DNA of 64,000 nucleotides from Allacma fusca (Eukaryota; Arthropoda; Collembola; Symphypleona; Sminthuridae): assembly GCA_947179485.1 (NCBI GenBank), contig OX359246.1, forward strand, positions 12,772,001-12,836,000, written 5' to 3'. Below, in pieces: positions 1 through 14,597 of this stretch; the stretch's first letter is position 1; every line of letters starts with the position of its first letter. The notes under the pieces are model-generated. The model had not been told where the DNA came from. It ran no database searches and saw only the letters and a program-made list of their open reading frames with translations. A program made the position numbers and the translations under genes.

Positions 1-1176
1 AAAACCAATAACGCAGCGTCAAATGAAAGGGGATTGTACATTGCAAAAAATAAAAATCAAGTAAAAAAGAAAACATTACAAAAGGGAGTGCAAGTCCATA
101 ATAATAGCTGGCCACTGTATAGAGAGGTATCCTGTGGTAAGGCATAGCATTTCCTGAAGGCGAAGGTACGAAAGCATACGTATGTATGTACAATTGAACA
201 GAAGCTATAAAACGGATGTAGACAATTGGAGTAGTAAGGACTCGGATGGGTATACTTATATATAGGGCCAGACGTCTATAATAAAGATATACATAAAATT
301 ACATATTACATTGAACGTGTAACTCCGTTTGTTATGGTTTAAAACAGAGTTGAAAAAGCCGGCGCAAAAGCCTTTGGATTCAACTCCAATCACCAATGCC
401 CCACGTACACGGAAGACACCACATAAGAAAGAAGACTCGACTACTCGACTATGGGAAAAGTGATAGAGGAGAGAGTTTAACCGTCGGATTCACGACATCA
501 TATAAAATAAGATAGCACACTACTCCTAGTACCAGCATACGGCCGTATCACACACACAAACACACTCACACACACAAAGCTGTACCTTTTATTCCGGCTC
601 AAAATTATATCATCCCACCAAAAAAAAAAAAGACTTTCACAGTCCTAACGTCGTCCTAACTCATCACATCTCTTTTCTAATTCCCACACAAACATCATTT
701 AACTAGACCGTGGTGAAGGGAACATTACAGCACACACACACCTCTGTATATGTGTCTGGAACAATAAGTTCCTAATTGTATAAATTGAGATTCTCTAGAA
801 GGGTGAAAATATTTTTTCACACGTTCAGGTTTACCACAACATATAGATATATATATACCATATCTATATAAAGACCACATCATACCCTCAAATTATACCT
901 CACATTTAGTTTTTAAAAACCTATCACACATTTACCCAAATAAAAAATATAATTATTTCACATGAATCCTGAAAGATAGTTTAAATAGTTAACTATAAGT
1001 CATGATATTCTGGCGGAGTAGTAGGAAGAGATAGGGGGATACACATCTGTTGGGAAAAAACATTCTTCTCCTATCAATATGTACTTCTTAACTTTTAGAG
1101 AATATATAATCTGTGTGTGTGTCTACAAATGTCCTGAGCAACTGCTTCAAGTAAAATCTACAACAACAACACGCAT

Positions 1177-1199
1177 ACACACACACACACACACACACA
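1177..1199. repeat. (CA)n microsatellite
   Basis: A pure CA dinucleotide run of about 23 bases inside a wider CA-rich tract that also includes CAA units just upstream. Confidence 0.85.
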
Positions 1200-4100
1200 A
1201 ACCAACACCAATCTCACACTAGAGATAAAAAAACAATGTTTACATTACATTCCTGGACTCGCGCTATACTTAGACTCAAGTCAGTCCATAAGTTTGTGAC
1301 AGTCAGTCCTATCACCCGAGACCCAAGACCCGAGCCTCCCACATATGTATTGACAGACTGCGCACTCAAAATATAAGTATAGTCACTTTTACATGTATCT
1401 ACGTGTATGAATTCAATCCATTGTACTTATAAAAATATCTACTCATGTAGAGGGAGATCCATAATTACTTACATAAGTGCGACAAAATCGACAATAACTT
1501 CCTAGATAGATTAATTATTATAGATTCACAGAGAATAATACAGGAGACATGCATGGGGGAGGGGAGGGGAAGAAATGTGGAAACTCATAATTACTGGTGT
1601 TTGTTTGCAAACAGTCATAAAATAATTATACCTAGTTTAGTTACATTGAGTGTAATTATAGATATATATAAAAAATACAAGCCATTCTATTTACTGTAGA
1701 AACAGTTAAATGTAATTTTACTATGAGTATTTTTTAACGAGCCCTTAGTTATTACGAACTTATTACGAAGACTGTATTCATAGGTAGGCAAAATCTGAAT
1801 GACTCCTTCAAAATTTGTATCTCTACGGTCTCCGTCCCTGTCATTTGAAGGTTAAATGTAAACTTGAGGGAGTTTAGCCTGAGATCGTTTGGCAAGGCAG
1901 GCTGATATTTTTTAGCATATCCTGAAGACTGTTCTAAAGATGTTCCACTGTACTCTGTACTGTATTATTATAGTTTCTACAACGTATGGACGGACTGCTC
2001 AAATGAAAATAATTACATTTGTAAAAGTATCTATAAGTATATATAATAATTGTAATACTTTTGTACAGAAAATTCCCACAATGACTTGTATCATATACTT
2101 ATAAGATTTAAAAAAAGAATACCTCATATATATAAGTATAATAATAATATTAATAGGGTCACTATGCTGGAAGAAGGAACTAATAGCGGAAGCGTGCTAA
2201 GAGTCAGTTTGAGCTCAGCTCCTGTAACGAGACATCGAAGTGGAGTTGAATGGCATTTGGCAATGCATCCATCATCCTCCTCACTTGGGTATTTAACACC
2301 ATATGTGATACAGGGTCGGTCCAATAAAATACATTAGAGCGACGTCCTCCAGCCCTATTTCTCTATACACTGGGACCCACACTGATATAACTATATATAG
2401 AGAGATATAGATACATGGAAGAGCTACATATATTATACTGATGTGTTATAAGTAGATACTTACATACAATTGCCGAAAGTGATACAATGAGATATTTGTC
2501 ATGCAATATATACTAGAACTAAAGGACAACCTCAGGAGTCTATATATCTCTATATATACATATATATGCACGTATATTTAAATACCCATCCCAAAAACCA
2601 TTAGCCACAAAATAAAGGAGTCGTTAAATGAAAACATTGAGATACAACATTTCCGCACGCACTTCCATCTCAATCCACACTATAGTAATAGTAGATACAT
2701 ATAATGTATGATTACATATCTATATCTATTATATCTGTAAAAGTATATATGGGCTCCCCCGAAGTTACCACGAACAAACAGGCGAGTCTACCCTACTGTG
2801 AAAAGGTAGTCCAAGTTCGGGTCTTAATTACACACAGACGCAACCGATTTTACAAAGAGTTAGAAGAAGACACAAACTCCAAACCAAAGCTATATGATGG
2901 AAGGGGGAACGAGAGGCAACTCCTCAAGTTTCTGGGAGTTTCACACCTAAAACTTAACTTCAATAATGTTCCTTTCCTTCCCTGAGGAAGCCACTTCACT
3001 TCCTACATGTAACTTAAAAGAGAAACGAGAAAATTCCCAAGCAAAGGCACAGGAGGATTTATGTATTTACACATAATAATTAATTAAACTTACAAAATTA
3101 CAGACGTACTTATACCCATTACTCCAAGCATGCTCACAAGGGCTCCAGGAACCAGTTCAAAATTTGAAATAGATACAAATTTTGTTTTTAAAATGCAAAA
3201 CACAAACCATCCTGACATTGGTTTTGAATTCCCTTCGTACCATTTGATTAATCGAAGAAGGTCAAATTACACGATCTATGTTCCCTCATTAGAAATGCAA
3301 GGACTTGAATTTGCATTGGACCTTAGAGATACATATCTATATATGCAAAATCACTTACCTTCCCATAATATTGTAAATACATAAGTATAGGAATCCATAC
3401 TTATTGAAAATTCATGACGGAGATCCAAGTAAGTATATGATATGAACATTGTGTATTTTTGTGTGTCAAGTTTCATACTTTGAACTGTATGAGACAGACA
3501 ACGCTGGTCATCGTTGTAATTAGTTCTTTTATATTTGATATGAGAATTCGTGGATGGATGAATGATGATTAGCAGAATACGATCGTAATTATTAAGATTA
3601 GATTAGACACGGAAGTGGAGAAATAATAAAAAAGGGACTTACTCTAAACCGAAAGGAACTCCGTAGAATGTAAAGTTGGACTCTTCTGTTATGTAACAAC
3701 GAGATGATTGGGCTGAGGATTGGTGCTATATAATGGATCCGACAATGTGCGAAACAAATTGTGCTGTCAAGTTGTCACCCTTTTTTTGTGCAGTTCAAAA
3801 TTGTCGTTGAGGTTGCTGAGAAGGAAAATTATACTCATTTACTGACAAAATCCGAAATTATCCCAGAAATTAGTATCCACGTCCAGAGGAATGTGGGAAC
3901 GTCTTCTCTCCGGCCTGTCTCTCCTCTTGGTTTGTATTGTATTGTGTGTGTAAGAAAAAATAGATCCGAAGAACCGCGCAGAACCAGCTCCGCACACGTT
4001 ATTGTGGGAGAGTTGAGGACTTTTTTGAATTGTGGCGTTTCCGACTTCCCAAAAAATTCCTTCCTTGGAAATTATATATCAATAATAATATGGGGAGGAT

Positions 4101-7100
4101 GTGCTTTTTATACCCAAGTAATTATTCTTGTGCTTTTTGTTTTTAAAATACAATTTCCCAGCTAGTCCGTCAGTCTAGTCAATCTGAGAGCATGGAGGGC
4201 GAGGATTGTGGTAATACACTTTCCGAGACTAATAATGGTATTGACGAGGAATTAACTACACTGTTCCACAGAATACACCGCACCCACACACACCAGTGAT
4301 GACCAAATTCCAACATGTAGTCACAATTCGTCTCCCCTTACTGCATGATAACGATTCCTCAATATTTTCTGTAGCAGGAGAAAAAAAAGTTAAGATTAGC
4401 ATGATTACATTAGATATAAAAAAAAATGTACAAAACAAACCCATGAGAATAAATAAGGAAACCCCCTTTATTTTGTCAGAGACAACAAATATCTGTCAAG
4501 TCTGGATCTCTTCCAGTGTTCTCAAATATTCCCATAGAGCGAGACAAATCCAGGATCTCTTCTCTTCTTGTAAATTCTCGCATCGGAGCCCAAAATCAAT
4601 TACAAAAAGATATTCTCAACTGTTCCACACATGATGGTATGTCTCAACAATTCAATTACCAAGAATTAAATATACAAGTAAAATACAAAAAAGACAATGT
4701 GATCAAAATGATTGTTAATAACTGTGAACAATAGTCAGGAACTACTCCGACCGGTGGAACCTTATAAGGAGGAAAAGTTCTGAAAGTCTGAATATATATC
4801 TAAAAGATAATAGATACATGTGTATAATTCCATTTCCGCTCTAGGAAAAAAAATGTCAAGAATTGCAAACCATTGAGGAATAACTGGAGATGTGATCATA
4901 TATTACTCAGAACTATCAAGTTTTCGCAAAATTGTTCCTCATAAGTCACACCAGCCATTTTCCTAATGAGACAGCAGAATTGAGTCGACGGATGGTTCAC
5001 TTTTCTCTCTCTCTCTCTTTCCCTCTCTCTCTCTTTCATTCCCTCTCACACTTGCTCTCCTGTCCCTAGCAACACTTTCCACACTTGATCGAACTGATCA
5101 AGCCAGAAGGAGTGAAGCCATTCAATCCCCACCGATCAAAACTTTTACCACCTTCAATGAATCCAATATAAAGAGTAAATACCCTTCACACAAAATTACC
5201 TCTCCCTTAGCAACTGCAAAAGTAATAAAAATCCAGAAAATATCCCGACCTTCCCGAAAATAGTCCCTGAGCCTCCACAAAACATATTAAACTGATCCTT
5301 GGAAATACCAGGACCAATCCCAGTAATAACTAACTTTCAATTGGAGATAAACCCCGGTAAGCACTCATTTCTCAAAAGGTAGGTACTAACTAGATGCTAC
5401 TCTCTCAAAAAAAAAAATAATATATGTTTTTGTTAAAAAAAAAGAAGGCAATCCAATGATATAGAATTCCAGAACCCAATTCAGGGTTGTAATCAATCAT
5501 ACAAAAATATATTCAGGGTCTGTATATATATACATAAGTATATACAATCCAAATTGGAGCCTTACAGCATGTACTCTCGGAATTCCTAGTCTATATATAG
5601 AGAATAGAATAATTTAAGAGTCTATGACTTGCAATAGCTCACTGAGCGTCAAGGGGAATAATCTAGGCACATATCTATAGGTAGAGTTAATTATGACAGG
5701 AGTTACTGGTCTCGTTCCTGATTACAGCCCAGCTCTGTACAATAGGAATTCCTTTATTGGGGCCAAATGTCCCTACTACTTTTGAGATGCTCTCATAGTG
5801 AGAGTTGACTGTGTCAATAATCAAGGAACGTCGTCCTTGTTAGCAACCCACTTAAATGCCCCATGCATGACTCTGTCTCATACCTGTGCAGCAACATGTA
5901 TGTCCATCATGTTAGAGGGCAATAGATGGGATTTGGGTTGACAGGAAAAAAGTCTACCTTTCTCCAATTTTTAAGTACAAGTTGGGCTAACTAGGAAATA
6001 TGCATTTATATATGTGAGTAAATGCGAGGTACACAATGTATAGAACTTATATATGTATATATTGGGAGTTCTTATAGATATTTCAAGTTAACTGCGGGAG
6101 CTGTCACTGGGGACAGTCCTTGGTCAAAGGGGGACATGTGTATACATAATTACCCATGTCTTGAGTACACACCCGTAAGTGACTGGGATTTTAGCACATT
6201 GATAATAGTACTGCTTTGCCGGGACTTTTTTTTTATTAGAGGCCTGCCTGCTCCCTACCTCCCAGTAATAATGAGTGGTGGTGGTCGAGCGGTTCTCTTT
6301 TCCCTCTCTCTCCCGGGTCAATAGCTTCGGTTATCGACCGGGAAAATGTCACTCATCCCAAGATGCCAATTTTACTGATTTTCCGCTCATCCTGGTCGTT
6401 TCATAAAGAAAACTGTATCTTTCCCTTTTTTTTCACAGGCTCCCTGTCTTTCTCTCCTACTTTTCCAGCCCTTGCCTCACTAATGGCTCACATTTCAAAG
6501 ACTAATGCCTCGTTTCCGTAGTCCTTCCCTCAATAAATCCCAGCATTTCCTTCAACTCCCTTCCTAAACACAGTACTTCCAGAGATACCCCTGGGACTCT
6601 GTTGTTTCGCTTATTTTTTTTCTCTCTCTCGGATAGGTGCGGCAGACGTGCACTCACACATACTATATACTCAGGAGCGCATGAGTTGTTTACCGATGAA
6701 AGAAATATTATTGTCATGCACTAATTATTGTTGAAGGTACTAGCCCTACTGTCTGTGGACTGGTGACTATTTCAAAATCGAGCTTCTTCGTAAATATTCT
6801 ATGGAAGTATATCAGATTTGAAAAATGTTTTTATTTTCTATCCTTAGTTAATGTTTTTTTTTGCTCAAACCAGTAAATTTCCTTTTCATTTCCACGAATG
6901 CAGAAACCACGCCAGGGGTTACAACAAGAGTGACTAATTAAAATAACATCTTACGTAATGCTTGGGGTCTGTTTATTTCACTGGTAGGAAGAGCGGAGGA
7001 GGAGTTTTAATGAATGTATGAGACAGCAATAAAAACCTACGAGACTCCTGTCCCCGATGTATACATACTATTGGACTTCAAAATGACATGGTACTTGCCA

Positions 7101-10070
7101 ATGTGACAGGAATGAGCCCAAGTAACACTCCCGAAGCTGCATGTGCACTATTATTTATGGACGTGCATACGGTAGTGTACACTCACGTCTGGTAATGTTC
7201 AGGAGGGGAAGGCCTAGATATACTAGTATATAATTATATATATAGTGTGTGGCCGGACGTCGGAAATTTAGCACAGGACAAATTTAAAACTATCACATGA
7301 ACTGACACATGCGACTGCATGAGTGTGAAGTTCGAGTCAACATACACAAGGTTTACTCCGGTTAGAGTGACTGTTAAGACCTAAACGTCAATGGACTGAC
7401 TGGGAATGAGAAAAATAATTCAAGCTGAGGACAATATGAGACATGGGAAGAGTAAATATTTTCCAAAAAATAAAACCTCGAGTGTGAGTCAGCCAGGGTT
7501 GCTTTCAGATAACATACTGTTTCACACTAGCCAGAGAAAATATCCCAACTGCAATTAGCCTGAAATGACTTGTTCGATAAACCCCTTACTGCCTTGAGTT
7601 CCATGAAAAATGCCTCCCAGGATCATTAGGGAACACGGACTACTCTGAGGTGATAGGATCTCTATCGAGACAATAAACTGGGAAATTTTTAAAACAATGT
7701 TATCATACATAGAGTACATGACCTTGTAATGTAATCCTACCATTTCTTAAAAGTCAGTAAACATTTATTTGTAGATATTCATGCTGCTAATATTACCGTC
7801 AAAGCAGAAATGCCTCAATCTAGATCAGAGTCCTAATTTGTACCAATCTCTTTTAAAATCCTACACAATCCGTAAAGTCACACGGATAAGAGAAATAAAA
7901 AACTACACCCTACTGAAAAATACAATCAAAATATTTAATCAGCCTCCACTCCTAAGAGTAAAATGTCTATAGTAAAGGATTCTCAAGGCGATTAAAAGTT
8001 CAAATTTAAAAAAATCTTATTAATCCTCCGAAACTATCCCCCCTTTCAAAAACCTGACCTCCTAATCCTCACCTGTCAACCGTCCCTACAGATAGCATAC
8101 ACACCTAGTACAAATGTAATCGTCACCAAAAAAGCCCTTTCCCATCAATATAATATCATCTTCGAGATTCGAAACCAAAATAAATTACACAGAACAAATC
8201 CAACGTCTCATAACCCAAGAATGCCCACCTAGTTGACCCATCAAATAAAATTATCACACATAGAGACTCCAAAGCTCACCCATTAATCTTCAAACTAAAT
8301 CTGTACAATACTCAAACAATTAAAAATCCCTCCTCCCCAAACCCCCCCGACCCTTACGACATTATTTTTAAAACTGTCAAAATGGCTCCAAAAACTCGAA
8401 TACCTTCCGAGTTCATCTCTAGGAAAAAATTCGTATTCAAATAATTCCAATAACTCTCCACAAATAATTAATTATTTCCAAAAAAAAAACACTCTGCACC
8501 TCATTGAAATCTCATAAAGAATCCACTATTTAATATTTAATTCCATTAGCCCTTAAAAATACTTCCCACAATCCAAGTCCCCACAAAAGAGTCGGATCAC
8601 CACCACCAAAAAATTATCCTGCCCTACAACATCCACACTCCCCAGAATCAGGAATTATTTCAACCAACTTGGAAATAAGGCACTCTCCATCCAAAAACAC
8701 CATATCAACTCACAATTCCCAAATAATTCCTCTAATTTCAACCTTTTCGAAATCCTTCCTCCTGTCATGTAATTACTTGGAAGGGAAGGGAAAAACTGAT
8801 CCTCAACGATGGGCTCAACTTTGACTTATTTGGCAGTTCCTAAAAATTTTTCTCAGCCTCTCTCTGATTGATCAGGGAAATTAAAATTCGATGAATATTT
8901 GACAGGACGAAGGGGCAGATAACTGGAGTTAGAACAAAACATTATTATTTACTGAACTCACCCGACCATCCCAAGATTCAAAATGATGAAGGAAGAGAGA
9001 CATAGAGAGAGAGAGAGAGACTACACAGAAGAATATATAGAAGTGACTCACCCAAAAAATAATATTTCCTTTAAAGCTTACAACAACAAAAAAAATAAAG
9101 AAATCAAAATTTCCGTCCGGGTCTCAAAAATCCCTTGGAAAGGCAGCTGACCCAGGGAGACTTGAATTATTATAATTTCCTGGAGACTCTCAAGTCTTGG
9201 GATAATTTCAAGTGGAAAAAGATAACTGGAGGTCTAAGGAGGATGCCGGTGCTGGATGAACTCGGTTTCGGCAATTGACAAACCTCAATATGGCGTGAGG
9301 TGGATCCGTGAAAGAGGCGAATCGGGAGTGAGGAATAAAATACGGATTTTTGAAATTTCCAAAGACTTCTTCCCTAATCAAAGGACTCCACTGGAACTTT
9401 TGAGAACACACAGAGAGATCCAAAGGGAGTAGTGACTTTTGAAAGACAATTTGTCTGACCTGGAGGGTCACCAGTGTAAAGTCGGGCTGTGACACAATTT
9501 CCTGCTAAACTTTCCTCAACTTCCACTAACTTACCTCGCCCTTCTCCGATCCGAATTCAGTCCGACCGATCCACTCGCGACTTTTTTTCCCGAGATGATG
9601 AAAAGACACGACAAAACCCGGAGCAAACAGACATGGGCGTGGCCGCCTCCAAGTTCCCCTCTCATGTGGCCTTTGACGTCACCTCCTCAGCCACCCTCAA
9701 AACCCGCCACTTTCAACTCAACTATTTCCCAACCTCACCGCTTCAGTCCCAGCAAGCACAGCAGTCGCCTCAGGACCTGCTTCTTCAAGCCTATCTTCCA
9801 ATGTTAAAAGGCCCAGGAGCTCCAAATGAGCTCCAATGGAATTTAACCAGTGTTAACCACCTCCTTTATGTTCTGCTAAAAAGGCAATGAGGGTTTTAAT
9901 TATTTCGGATAACTTCCATGGAAAATTGAATTAGTTTAAAGTTCATTACCATATCATGGCTTTCCTACGGACGCCAAAATTTAACCAATATAAACAGGGG
10001 ACAGTATATATAATATAGCTCGAGTTATTCAAAATTCCTTGTTTGTGATGATAACTTCCAAATAAAATCT

Positions 10071-10317
10071 CTGAAAGAATGTATGGAAAATACAAAATAG
10101 AAAGTGAAATGCCTGAAAGAATGTATGGAAAATACAAAATAGAAAGTAAAATACCTGAAAGAATGTATGGAAAATCGAAAGTAAAATACCTGAAAGAATG
10201 TATGGAAAATACAAAATAGAAAGTGAAATACCTGAAAGAATGTATGGAAAATACAAAATAGAAAGTCAAATACCTGAAATAATGTATGGAAACTACAAAA
10301 TAAGAAGTAAAATTCCT
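10071..10317. repeat. 42-bp minisatellite, about six copies
   Basis: A unit beginning CTGAAAGAATGTATGGAAAA recurs about six times at 42-bp spacing. The third copy is shortened internally and the last copies carry point changes. Because 42 is divisible by three, the reverse strand reads as a repetitive hydrophobic pseudo-protein. That is an artefact of the period and not a gene. Confidence 0.9.
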
Positions 10318-12584
10318 CAGGTTATATTAATAAAATACCAATAAAAATATTAGGAAAATAATGGTAGGAAATTTAAAATTGTTGAATATCAAATAGTACT
10401 TTAAATAGAAAAGGCTTTTTCTTGAATCCCGTACCCAATGTTCGTCCTTCCGGTTTTTAGAATGTAAATAGCTTCAAGAAGGAATGTTTTAAAAGCATTA
10501 TGAGACAGTTCATCATTTCAAGGAATTGATTACATATAAGACACGTGTTTAATAATAATATATAAATTGTTATTAAATGATAATAAAATGTTCAGCTGAG
10601 CCGAAAAGGTTTGCCCATTATAATTATTACATTTCAAATTGTTTAGCCAGCGAGAATCAACTATTTTGAATGCTTGTATGTTTAAGTGATGTAAATTAAA
10701 ATTATATTTGCCTTTATTGATTATTAAATGTATTTTCGGAAACATTATTATAGGAAAGAGTTAGTATCTCGGGAAATTCAATTGAGTGGGTCTTCGGCGT
10801 ATTTTAAATATGTGGTACCGACAACCCGGAAATGTTTCATGTAGTAAAAAGGCTTCATTCCAATGTATGTTATTTGCATTTTTTTAAATGCAATTTTCAT
10901 AGATATTGAACATCATACAAACTTAGATACAATTGCGAAGTCATAGTCATGCTGGTGAAAAATATTTTGAGCCAAATACTTTATTTTTACATACATTTTA
11001 CATATTATTGAGAGTAAGTAAATACTAAATACTTTTGCATTTACAATCCTTTAGAATACTAAAAACGAAATCCTTGTCAACTTGAAATTACAAAACACTA
11101 AATGCTTTGTGGTCGGAAAAAGTTTAAACGAAATTCGGACATTTTTAGCTCTTCAGGAAGCCCACTGGTATTTCTCATTTTTAATACTTTCAATTACTCC
11201 AGCCCTATAGGACCCCTCTATCATTTCTTGGAATTTCGACATCCTAATAAAGAAACCAAAAATCGAGTTTCCTCTCTCAAAAAATTCGGAAGGGCTATAG
11301 GATCTCCTTTTTTAATTACTGCATAATTTTACGTCTTACAGTGCCCCGTATTTTTTCTATTATTGTTACGTTACAATGCAAGATCCTGATCCAATAGTTT
11401 GACATTTTCCCGAGGGTTTCAATGTTCCCTACTTTTGAGCCTTTGTGAGTGAAACACTGGCCAGCACTGGAGCTTTGTCCACACGGACAGCTCTGTTTTG
11501 AGTAGAGCTTCAGAGAAGCTACAGCCCACAGTGCACTGACAGTTCTCCTATAGCAATACATGTTACGTACATACGCATCAAATTCTGTACACTCAAACTC
11601 TGCCGCCATCTCTCAGGTTGCTTTGGAGAGGGGCGAGAGCCAAGTCTACACTTTCTTCGTATCCTTTGCATCCAATTCAATTCAAAGGAAACCTTAATAA
11701 CGGCGGCTTCCCTAGTTTATTTAATTCCTTAGGGGGGCCCTAGCTCCCTCACAATTGGCTGTCTGGAAAAATAAGGCGGTTTATTTCAAACTCATTTCGA
11801 ATTACCTCCACTTCGCAATAAACTCCACTCAACCCTGTCTCAACTGAAAGCTGAAGGAAAGGTTATTCCACAATTTATTTTTATTATTTATAATTCCAAA
11901 AATAGAAATAAGTTTGCGTTCGTGAATATTAGAAAGGGCTGGACTGTATTAAAATAGCAGGGCTCTGTGTATGTGTTGGATTGCCAAAGCCCCAAACATT
12001 TCTGGTTTAACTGTTGTCACATTTTTTTGTTGACACTTGATTGGCCTCTGTAGTCTAAAACATTGTATTTTTTTTAAAATTGTAAGTTAAAAATTCGACC
12101 AAGGCTCATTGTCAGTAAGTATTGAGATTATGTGTAATTGTTTTTTTTAGAAATAAATTGTGATTTAGGTGTTGTTGTAAAATTGAATGTTCAGGGTGTA
12201 ATAGGAACATAATTTCTGGAATTGAATTTTGTAAGGTAGGATTCTTCGGAGGTAGGTGGTATAAATTCAGTGTACGCATTTATTTGGGGTACTTGGGGTA
12301 CTACTGGGGAGTTATTAAGTTGGAATTGGAAATTAGATGTTTTTTTGTTTTGAAAGGGTTTGATAATTGTTGTTGGATTTGGGAATTGTTAAGAAGAGTT
12401 GAATTGATTTTGAAATTGTTATAGTGGGATTTTGTGTGATCTGGTATAGGAGCAGGGACTGTGGATTGGTTTAGTAGTAATTGGGGGATTTAAGGATTCA
12501 GTTAGTGGTATTATTTGATTTGGGATGAGTTTTGAGGGTTATAATAATCAAATTATGGAATTATTGTATTTTGTAGAGATCAGC

Positions 12585-13537
12585 ATGGACCCGTCAAATT
12601 CAGACGTAGGCTCTTCCTTTGGACAGACCCCGCCGTTGATGACGGTGAGTGTGATGACCCCTGACCAGAGAGGAAATATGGACAAGGCAGTGACCCCAGC
12701 CCCAATGATACAGTTCCAAGTGGGGTCAAATATGACTCCGAATGCTTCATCACCCATGGCCTCACCCATGTACACGGGTGGGAGCAACTCAAATCACAAC
12801 TCCCCGAGTAATCATGACCCATCGGGTTTTGCGTTGTCGGATTTTTTGTCACAGTTGGAAGACTATACGCCTACCGTGAGTTTTTCTTGGTTGATGAATT
12901 GTACTTCTAGTTATTAATTTAATCTGCGATGAGTTGTTGTCACTTTTGTGTATTTTGTGTAATGTAATTATGTATTGGTTTTGATTGTCAGTCTGTATTT
13001 ACTTGTGACGCTTCACTTCATCTTTTGACTTCATCGTTGGTTCGGGGTGAATGAGCTTTGTAGTTTTTAAGAGATCGAGTAAAACGAGTCTTTTCGAAAG
13101 TTTCAATGTGGGTATTGTTTGATGGGGCAGAGAATTTTTATTTTATGCGTATTAGGGTGATGCATATGTTTTTAGGTATGGGTATAAAAAGAGTGACGGT
13201 AGGTTAACAAGTCGGACGTATATTTTAGAGAAGTGGTTTAAGGTGTTTTATGATGTGCCTTTTATTTCAGATTCCGGATGCTGTGGCCAATCACTTTTTA
13301 CACCAGGCAGGATTCGACTCAACGGACCCACGCCTCACCCGACTTATCTCCATTGCTGCCCAAAAGTTCATCTCGGACATTATCAATGAGTCCTTCACAC
13401 ATTGCAAGTTAAAAGGTGCGGCTCAAGTGGGGAAAGCGAAAGCCAAAGATAAGAAATATGTGCTCACGCTTGATGACCTCATCCCTGTTCTAAATGACTA
13501 TGGAATCACCGTTAGAAAACCGCCTTACTACGTCTAG
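12585..13537 (+). CDS. TAF10: TAF10, TFIID/SAGA histone-fold subunit (2 exons)
   Basis: TATA-box-binding-protein-associated factor 10 is a histone-fold subunit of the general transcription factor TFIID and of SAGA, and acts in the nucleus. Exon 1 (12585-12875) encodes a Ser/Pro/Gly/Asn-rich N-terminus ending in the conserved FLSQLEDYTPT. Exon 2 (13271-13537) begins IPDAVANHFL and carries the diagnostic block DPRLTRLISIAAQKFISDI followed by KDKKYVLTLDDL and a YGITVRKP end. The 395-bp intron has a GTGAGT donor and a TTTATTTCAG acceptor, phase 0. The protein is 185 residues, normal for the invertebrate family. The start at 12585 is preferred over an in-frame upstream ATG because the latter lies in T-rich intron- or UTR-like sequence. 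A polyadenylation signal follows about 170 bp after the stop. The C-terminal family match is very strong. Confidence 0.95.
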
Positions 13538-13704
13538 GACGTGATTGAAGGCTTATTTATGTGTAATTATGAATTCTGTTTATTCATCTACATTTTCTGA
13601 ATATACTTTTCCGTTTTCAGCTTCAATGTTTTTAACTATTTAAACCAATTAAGTATGTATATATGAAATAATTGTTATGCAAATACTTGGAAGCCAGTTA
13701 ATGT

Positions 13705-13710
13705 AATAAA
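13705..13710 (+). terminator. AATAAA polyadenylation signal of TAF10
   Basis: Canonical AATAAA about 170 bp beyond the TAF10 stop codon, in the expected orientation, with a GT-rich stretch (GGGTTTGGT) just after it. Confidence 0.7.
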
Positions 13711-14597
13711 GGGTTTGGTACTGCACTTATAATAGAATCGTGAGAGCTAATTATATTAATCACTTTGCTGTTTTTATTTCACAGGAATTTATTTTTATTC
13801 GATTTGTATAGTTAAGTGCAATAACGTCTAAATGTGCATTAAATTGGCGTAGATACAGCTTGAGCTTAGTGAATCAGTTAGTGATTCCAATTCGTACACA
13901 AGAAAATTTGAAATTCTGGAATAATTATTCTAAAAAATTTTTTTTTAGCCTATTTCTGCCCTATTCTATTCAATTATTTAAATAATTTTGATAACAAAAC
14001 TCAATATAAAAACAAATAATGTAATTTTCCTTTATTTAGCCAACTATAATATATTCTGATGTCTGTGGTATGTAATTATTAATTTCAAATATTTAGTAGT
14101 AGTTTTCAACTTTGTTTATATTTCCGTTATTCCGTCAAACTTTCTCCACGGATTGGTTTCGTTTCTTCTTCCATGCTAATTTATTAGCTGCTGCAGCTGC
14201 AAGCCCAGCCCAAGCCCAAGCTCCATGGTCGAAGGAAATAATATAGAAAAAATAATTCCTTAACTTGAGCTAACAGCTGAGTCATTCAAGTCCGTGTCTA
14301 CAGTCCGCAAGTCCGCACGTTGTAGTTTTAAGTTAACAAATTATATTCCATTACCGATCTTGATCTTCTCCTTCACAGCCCAAAACCAAAACAGTTGCTT
14401 GAAGTTGATTAATTGAATTGGAGGTGCATGTGCATATAATAATAGTTTGAGCTACATCTATGTTACATCTGTCATATTTCGTGACACCAGAAACACTACG
14501 TTGTTAACTTCAAAAAATTTTCTGTTAATGCTAAACCGAAGACTAGCCCAAGAATACGAATAGTGTTCCAATTTGAAAATTGTAAGACGCTCAAAAT
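13711..14597. other. Intergenic AT-rich spacer
   Basis: There is no supported gene between the TAF10 polyadenylation signal and the start of the radial spoke gene. The 5' region of that gene probably lies near 14.2-14.6 kb. Confidence 0.5.

Larger units (their letters stand above)
1..12584. other. Gene-poor AT-rich stretch upstream of TAF10
   Basis: I see no open frame here with a recognisable domain or a convincing exon chain. The longest frames (about 100-135 codons) have low-complexity or antisense-like composition. The stretch holds microsatellites (CA near 1,177-1,199, CT-rich runs near 5,000-5,040, GA near 9,003-9,022) and one minisatellite near 10.1-10.3 kb. It could be introns, UTR or regulatory DNA of a gene whose exons lie to the left of the window. 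That is possible but not shown. Confidence 0.5.

Noticed and set aside
4199-4220. Possible mini first exon (ATG GAG GGC GAG GAT TGT G followed by GTAATA)
   Set aside because: Start and donor look acceptable, but no downstream exon with the right phase and sense could be identified.
9489-9890. 133-codon frame as a gene exon
   Set aside because: It has Ser/Thr/Pro-rich composition, no domain, no partner exon with compatible phase, and no splice evidence.
9946-10269. Repetitive hydrophobic 107-codon frame
   Set aside because: Produced entirely by the 42-bp minisatellite, whose period is divisible by three.
11316-11609. 97-codon minus-strand frame with a good start context (AGAGATGGCGGC)
   Set aside because: The first codons look plausible for a 5' exon, but no conserved motif or continuing exon could be found. 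It could be a short first exon ending near 11,574, left unassigned.
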